DNA of 64,000 nt from an uncultured Pelagibacteraceae bacterium (GTDB lineage: Bacteria > Pseudomonadota > Alphaproteobacteria > Pelagibacterales > Pelagibacteraceae), in assembly GCA_902543575.1 (NCBI GenBank), contig CACBYV010000005.1, forward strand, positions 29,013 to 93,012, in the 5' to 3' direction. The position numbers were made by a program, and so were the translations under genes. Under the pieces are notes generated by a model. It saw only the letters and a list, made by a program, of their open reading frames with translations, was not told the origin of the DNA and made no database searches. Of this stretch, positions 59,093 through 64,000 are shown in pieces (the stretch's first letter is position 1; each line of letters opens with the position of its first letter).

Positions 59093-59560
59093 TTAGTTCA
59101 AATTATAAGTACCAACGATTTGATTGTAAGATTGTACAACTCCATCTTTAGCTGAGTCAATTTGCGCATAAGATGTTGTTCCACCTCCAGAAATATTCTC
59201 ATATTTCCCTGTTCCACTTACAAACTTCCATCTTAATATTTTTCCCATTACGCCTTCGTAATGTGTTGTTGTAGTACTACCATCTTCAAATTTGTTTATA
59301 CAAACGCCTGTCTCAAAACCTTTTCCTTTAAGTCCAACAATTGATCCAACACAATATGATGAAGATCTGTCACCAAAAGTTGTTCCCTCAATAGCTTTAT
59401 TACCAATAGTTCCTTCATATATTATCGAAAAATTGCCTTTATCATCACCTATAACTTTAGAAGTGCCAGAGAAAAAACCAGTTTGTTTAATTTGTCCTTG
59501 CTCAGCAAAAGCTGTACTTGACATAAATACGAAAATTAAAATAAAATATAATTTTTTCAT
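59093..59560 (-). CDS. Secreted beta-barrel-like protein of unknown function
   Basis: Signal peptide MKKLYFILIFVFMSSTAFA; Gly/Thr-rich short beta repeats (GTGKYENISGGGTTSY). Confidence 0.6.
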   Translation of the reverse strand: MKKLYFILIFVFMSSTAFAEQGQIKQTGFFSGTSKVIGDDKGNFSIIYEGTIGNKAIEGTTFGDRSSSYCVGSIVGLKGKGFETGVCINKFEDGSTTTTHYEGVMGKILRWKFVSGTGKYENISGGGTTSYAQIDSAKDGVVQSYNQIVGTYNLN

Positions 59561-59566
59561 AAACTC

Positions 59567-59941
59567 TTACTTCTTAATTGCATTGAACATGCTTAGTGTG
59601 TCATCAAACGCAATAAATAATGTCAGTTTACCATCATCGCCTACTTCAAAATAATGACCAAAAATAGTATCCATGCCATCTGCCTTAGCAGTTGCTTTAA
59701 CAAACACTTTATTCCCCTCACTAATCATCATATCAGGGGTTACTGAAAAATTACTCCAAAGATTTGGAACTTGCATCATGGTTTTCATATATGCCTCTTT
59801 GCCTTTATGAGTTCCTGACATTGGATGTTTATCCCCAGGATAAATCCAAGTGATATCATCATGTACCATTTCCATAAATCCCTCCATATCTCCTTTGCCA
59901 AAAAGTTCATATCCTTTTTTAACTACATCTTTTGCGTCCAT
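59567..59941 (-). CDS. SnoaL-like ketosteroid isomerase-fold protein
   Basis: GYELFGKGDMEGFMEMVHDDITWIYPGDKHPMSGTHKGKEAY. Confidence 0.87.
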   Translation of the reverse strand: MDAKDVVKKGYELFGKGDMEGFMEMVHDDITWIYPGDKHPMSGTHKGKEAYMKTMMQVPNLWSNFSVTPDMMISEGNKVFVKATAKADGMDTIFGHYFEVGDDGKLTLFIAFDDTLSMFNAIKK

Positions 59942-60023
59942 AAAATTTCCTTAATTTTTTAATTATTATTATTTATTGTAAGTTAAAAATGTAATGGTTT
60001 TATTACAGTGCTGGTATGCGTGA

Positions 60024-61025
60024 TTATATCCAGTCGGGATAAGGCAAACCTTTTTCAATTAAAAAAGGTTTATTAAACATCTTTGAGTTGTATCTGTCTG
60101 ATTTGTCGCAAAGAATAGTGACAATAGTTTTACCTGGTCCTAATTTTTTCCCTAATCTAATTGCACCTGCAATATTTACTCCACAACTTGTTCCAAGACT
60201 TAAACCTTCATTTTTGATTAAATCATATAGTATTGGCAAAGATTCTTTATCTTCAATTGAAAAAGCTCCATCTATTTTTGCTTCTGCAAAATTAGCAGTT
60301 ACTCTGCTGGATCCAATGCCCTCAGTTATTGATCCACCTTCAGCTTTTAGCTCTCCGTTTTCAATATGATTGTAAAGAGAGGATCCCTTTGGATCTGATA
60401 GATAAATTTTTATATCTTTATTTTTTTCTTTTAAAAAAGTACTTACTCCACCAATAGTTCCACCAGTTCCAGAAGAACATACAAATCCATCAACTTTACC
60501 TTCTGTTTGTTCCCAAATCTCGGGACCCGTTGTATTGTAGTGACCTTTAGAGTTTGCGGTATTATCAAATTGGTTTGCCCAAACAACTCCGTGATTATTT
60601 GAACTTTTTAGCTCCTCAGCCATTCTAGCAGCAACTTTAACAAAGTTATTTTCATCTTTATAAGGTTTTGGTGGAACTAATTTTAAATCTGCACCAATAT
60701 TTCTTAATGTATCTTTTTTTTCTTGAGTTTGATTATCATTCATTACAATAATCGTTTTGTAACCTAGTGAATTTCCAATAAGGCATAAACCAATACCAGT
60801 GTTTCCTGCAGTTCCTTCTACAATTATTCCACCTTTAGATATTAATTTTTTTTGTTCAGCATCCCTTATTAAAGCAAGTGCTGCTCTGTCTTTTACAGAT
60901 CCTCCTGGATTTAAATATTCGGCTTTACCATAAATGTTACAGCCAGTTATTTCAGATGCAGCTTTCAGTTTTATTAAAGGAGTATTTCCAATTGATTGGA
61001 TAAAATCATCCTTGTAATTTTTCAT
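60024..61025 (-). CDS. cysK: Cysteine synthase A (O-acetylserine sulfhydrylase)
   Basis: IGNTPLIKLKAAS, NPGGSVKDRAAL, EGTAGNTGIGL, GTGGTIGG. Confidence 0.92.
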   Translation of the reverse strand: MKNYKDDFIQSIGNTPLIKLKAASEITGCNIYGKAEYLNPGGSVKDRAALALIRDAEQKKLISKGGIIVEGTAGNTGIGLCLIGNSLGYKTIIVMNDNQTQEKKDTLRNIGADLKLVPPKPYKDENNFVKVAARMAEELKSSNNHGVVWANQFDNTANSKGHYNTTGPEIWEQTEGKVDGFVCSSGTGGTIGGVSTFLKEKNKDIKIYLSDPKGSSLYNHIENGELKAEGGSITEGIGSSRVTANFAEAKIDGAFSIEDKESLPILYDLIKNEGLSLGTSCGVNIAGAIRLGKKLGPGKTIVTILCDKSDRYNSKMFNKPFLIEKGLPYPDWI

Positions 61026-61600
61026 TATTCTTTTTCCTCATTGCCATTTGTAACAGCATAAGGTTTAAATTCTTCAGTTGCTGTTCCAACATTCTTGGCA
61101 GGTATTCCTACCATAACAGCATTTTCAGGAACATTTTTTGTGACAACTGCATTAGCTCCAATTCTTGCATTTTTCCCTACAACTACAGGCCCCAAAATCT
61201 GCGCTCCTGAACCAACAACAACATTATCATGAAGAGTAGGGTGTCTTTTAATTTCTCTTTGATCATTGGAATTTATGCTTGGAGATATTCCACCTAAAGT
61301 AACCATATGATAAATTGTTACGTTATCTGCAATGTCAGATGTTTCACCTATAACAACGCCCATACCGTGATCAATAAATAAATTTTTACCTATCTTAGCT
61401 CTTGGATGAATTTCAATACCAGTTAAAAATCTTGAAAATTGAGAAATTATTCTTGCGATAAGATCAAATTTTGCAGTAGCAAAAAAATTTGCAATTCTGT
61501 GAAAAAATACAGCCTTAACACCGGGGTAAGTTAATATTACACTTAACTTAGATCTTGCTGCTGGATCCCTATCAATAATTGATTGCAAATAGTCATTCAT
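61025..61600 (-). CDS. cysE: Serine O-acetyltransferase
   Basis: [44 protein letters not shown]. Confidence 0.94.
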   Translation of the reverse strand: MNDYLQSIIDRDPAARSKLSVILTYPGVKAVFFHRIANFFATAKFDLIARIISQFSRFLTGIEIHPRAKIGKNLFIDHGMGVVIGETSDIADNVTIYHMVTLGGISPSINSNDQREIKRHPTLHDNVVVGSGAQILGPVVVGKNARIGANAVVTKNVPENAVMVGIPAKNVGTATEEFKPYAVTNGNEEKE

Positions 61601-61637
61601 AGACAGCCTATATAGTTATTAATGTTGGAATTTAAAG

Positions 61638-62333
61638 TTAATTAATATTGTCTAAAGTAAGCCCTTTTACATTAGCTGGCACTGCGACATCCATCATTTT
61701 TGGATTTGCAAGATTTAGATTATTCATTATATCCGCGTATTCTTCCTTTGAACTTACTTGTAATCTTGGATTATTATTTTTTTCATTTTCAATAGTGGAA
61801 AATTTCTTGCCATTATAATCATGAGCTGGAAATACGAGAGTTTTTTCGGGTAATTTTAATAATTTATTAAATATAGAATCATAAGCATCGTAAGCATTAC
61901 CATTTTGAAAATCTGTTCTACCACTTCCATTTATTAAAAGTGTATCTCCAGTAAAAACTCTATCATTCATCAAAAAACTATAAGAGCAGTCAGTATGACC
62001 AGGAGTATAAATTGCTTGAAGTTCAACTTCTTCAACTTTAATTTTTTCACCATCTTTAATTCTTAGATCTATCACTTCTGATTTAGATTTTTCTCCCATA
62101 ACTCTTATACAGTTTGTTCTTTTATTTAATTCATTTAACGCTGAGATATGATCAGCATGAATGTGAGTATCAATTACTTTAACAAGTTTAAGATCTAAAT
62201 TATTTAATATAGTTGAATACTCATCAGAATGTTCAATGACCGGATCAATTATTAATGCTTCTCTACCTTCCCCACTTGCAATTATATAAGTGTACGTAGA
62301 AGATTTTTGATCGAAAAGTTGTTCAAATATCAT
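61638..62333 (-). CDS. MBL-fold persulfide dioxygenase (ETHE1)-like
   Basis: VIDTHIHADHISAL, YTPGHTDCSYSFLM, TGDTLLINGSGRTDFQ, FPAHDYNG. Confidence 0.9.
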   Translation of the reverse strand: MIFEQLFDQKSSTYTYIIASGEGREALIIDPVIEHSDEYSTILNNLDLKLVKVIDTHIHADHISALNELNKRTNCIRVMGEKSKSEVIDLRIKDGEKIKVEEVELQAIYTPGHTDCSYSFLMNDRVFTGDTLLINGSGRTDFQNGNAYDAYDSIFNKLLKLPEKTLVFPAHDYNGKKFSTIENEKNNNPRLQVSSKEEYADIMNNLNLANPKMMDVAVPANVKGLTLDNIN

Positions 62334-62407
62334 AAATACCTAACTTTATAAAAGTTTGCTTAGTAAAACAATCTTTCATATAATATTTTTTTTATAAGGA
62401 GGAGACA

Positions 62408-63067
62408 ATGTTAAAAATAAATAGTATGTGTCCTGATTTTCAAGCTAAAACAACTGAAGGAGATATTTCTTTCCACGAATGGTTAGGTGATAGTTGGGGA
62501 GTTATTTTTTCACACCCTAAAGATTTTACACCAGTTTGTACTACAGAACTTGGTGCTTTAGGTTTAATGAAAGATGAGTTCGATAAAAGAAATGTCAAAG
62601 TGATTGGTTTAAGCGTTGACGGGGTAGAGGATCATAAAAAATGGTTAGATGATATTAAAGATGTATCTGGTACAAAACCAAATTATCCAATTATTGCTGA
62701 TGAAGATTTAAAAGTAGCAAAATTATTTAATATGTTGGAAGCAGATGCTGGAACAACATCAATGGGTAGAACTGCAGTTGATAATGAAACTGTAAGAACA
62801 ATTTTTGTAATCAGACCTGATAAGAGAATTGGATTATATCTTACGTATCCTATGGCAACTGGAAGAAACTTTTTAGAGATTTTGCGTGCAATAGACTCTA
62901 TGCAGCTAACAGCTAAACATAAAGTAGCTACTCCTGCAAATTGGAAAAAGGGAGAGGATGTTGTTATTTTGCCAGCAATTAAAGATGACGAAGCTAAAAA
63001 AATATATCCAGATGGATGGGAAACTGTAAAACCTTATCTAAGAAAGGTCCCAGATCCCTCTAAGTAA
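62408..63067 (+). CDS. 1-Cys peroxiredoxin (Prx6 family)
   Basis: FSHPKDFTPVCTTELGALG, IFVIRPDKRIGLYLTYPMATGRNF; RBS AAGGAGGAGA upstream. Confidence 0.95.
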   Translation: MLKINSMCPDFQAKTTEGDISFHEWLGDSWGVIFSHPKDFTPVCTTELGALGLMKDEFDKRNVKVIGLSVDGVEDHKKWLDDIKDVSGTKPNYPIIADEDLKVAKLFNMLEADAGTTSMGRTAVDNETVRTIFVIRPDKRIGLYLTYPMATGRNFLEILRAIDSMQLTAKHKVATPANWKKGEDVVILPAIKDDEAKKIYPDGWETVKPYLRKVPDPSK

Positions 63068-63068
63068 A

Positions 63069-63725
63069 TTGGATAAAAATATTTTAAACCGACAATCTCA
63101 GCATTGGGAAACTAATTTCTCAAATAAGCCTGAGATGTTTGGTTTAGAACCAAGTTTACCTGCAAAAAAAGCTTTAAATATTTTCAAAGAAAACAATTTT
63201 TCTAAAATTGTTGAGTTAGGAGCGGGCCTAGGAAGAGATAGCATTTACTTTGGAAAAAATTCGATAAATGTTACCGCATTAGACTATAGTGAAAATGGAA
63301 TTAAAGTTATTAATGAAAAAATAAAAAAAGAAAATCTAACATCTTCAATTTCTACATTAAAATTTGATATAAGAGAGGACTTGCCATTTGAGAGTAATTC
63401 AGTTGAAGCTTGTTATTCACATATGCTTTATTGTATGGCTTTAACTCAGAAAGATTTGGACAAACTTAATAGCGAGATTCATAGAATTTTAAAACCAGGA
63501 GGAATAAATATTTACACAGTCAGAAATACTGATGATGGGGACTATAAAAAAGGAATTCATAGAGGAGAAGATTTATATGAAATAGATGGTTTTATAATTC
63601 ATTTTTTTTCAAAAAAGACAATTCAAAATTTAATAAATGGATATGAAAATTTGTCTATTGATTATTTTGAAGAGGGTTCTTTTCCAAGAAAATTATTTTT
63701 TGTTTGTAATAAAAAAAAAAATTAA
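63069..63725 (+). CDS. Class I SAM-dependent methyltransferase
   Basis: VELGAGLGRDSIYFGK, LDYSENGIKVI, LKPGGINIYTVRN; TTG start. Confidence 0.85.
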   Translation: MDKNILNRQSQHWETNFSNKPEMFGLEPSLPAKKALNIFKENNFSKIVELGAGLGRDSIYFGKNSINVTALDYSENGIKVINEKIKKENLTSSISTLKFDIREDLPFESNSVEACYSHMLYCMALTQKDLDKLNSEIHRILKPGGINIYTVRNTDDGDYKKGIHRGEDLYEIDGFIIHFFSKKTIQNLINGYENLSIDYFEEGSFPRKLFFVCNKKKN

Positions 63726-63991
63726 ATGTATTGCTTGTTATCTTCATTTACAGCATCTTGAAGCCTATCTAAAAAATCAGGAATTGCACTTTTAACTCTG
63801 CTCCAAGTTGGAATAAATGGTGTATCCATAGGATTTAAATAAAATGCTTCACCAGCTTTCATTATATTTATCGCAAAAAGTTCAACAGCCTTTTCTTCGG
63901 TATGAGAATCGAATTTTAGACCGTTCATTTGTGCATCACTTCTATATATATCAATTAAATCTAAAGCTGACCTATAATAAGTTGCTTTCAA
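63722..63991 (-). CDS. Hypothetical protein (start possibly outside window)
   Basis: Open minus-strand ORF reaching the window edge; acidic/helical, no recognised family. Confidence 0.45.
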   Translation of the reverse strand: MKATYYRSALDLIDIYRSDAQMNGLKFDSHTEEKAVELFAINIMKAGEAFYLNPMDTPFIPTWSRVKSAIPDFLDRLQDAVNEDNKQYI

Positions 63992-64000
63992 GGATCTAAA

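Noticed and set aside
1-64000. CRISPR arrays, tRNA/rRNA genes, transposases, integrases, phage genes and toxin-antitoxin pairs
   Set aside because: None recognised on reading the ORF translations and intergenic sequence; a tRNAscan/Infernal run would be needed to be certain for small RNAs.

Overview
This is a 64 kb, strongly AT-rich, gene-dense window with very short spacers and many 1-20 nt gene overlaps. Gene content (Suf Fe-S operon, glnA, many substrate-binding-protein transporters, sugar/inositol catabolism, PEP carboxylase, cysE/cysK) looks like a streamlined marine alphaproteobacterium of the SAR11/Pelagibacterales type; that placement is inference. Main blocks: (1) sufB(partial)-C-D-S-U-T-A; (2) glnA plus small metabolic and exporter genes; (3) an approximately 17 kb inositol/sugar island with two ribose/inositol-type ABC transporters flanking iolG-, iolE- and iolD-like genes, dehydrogenases and an HpaI-type aldolase; (4) a sugar-acid island (FucU/RbsD, ribokinase, rhamnonate-dehydratase-like enolase, PdxA2-like, TctCBA, SDR, AKR, ROK, FAH hydrolase); (5) ppc, ccdA and a peptide ABC transporter; (6) a TRAP transporter with a PEP-mutase/ICL-family lyase; (7) a minus-strand run of very small proteins (SMR pair, DsbA-like isomerase, SnoaL-like, DUF1330-like, two further 96-aa proteins, cupin, secreted barrel-like protein); (8) cysK-cysE-persulfide dioxygenase-like-Prx6. 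The most interesting non-coding signal is a strong hairpin directly after the substrate-binding-protein gene and before (or inside the start of) the first membrane-component gene in all four SBP-first transporters (ABC sugar, TctCBA, peptide ABC, TRAP). In TctCBA the terminator-like hairpin lies inside the tctB coding sequence. Other notable signals are two genes split by single-base homopolymer indels, a 26-bp divergent intergenic region compatible with leaderless transcripts, a pilin-like gene embedded in the inositol locus, and the small-protein cluster at 56.1-59.9 kb. No tRNA, rRNA, CRISPR array, transposase or phage gene was recognised. All product calls are by eye from translated ORFs; no database search was run.
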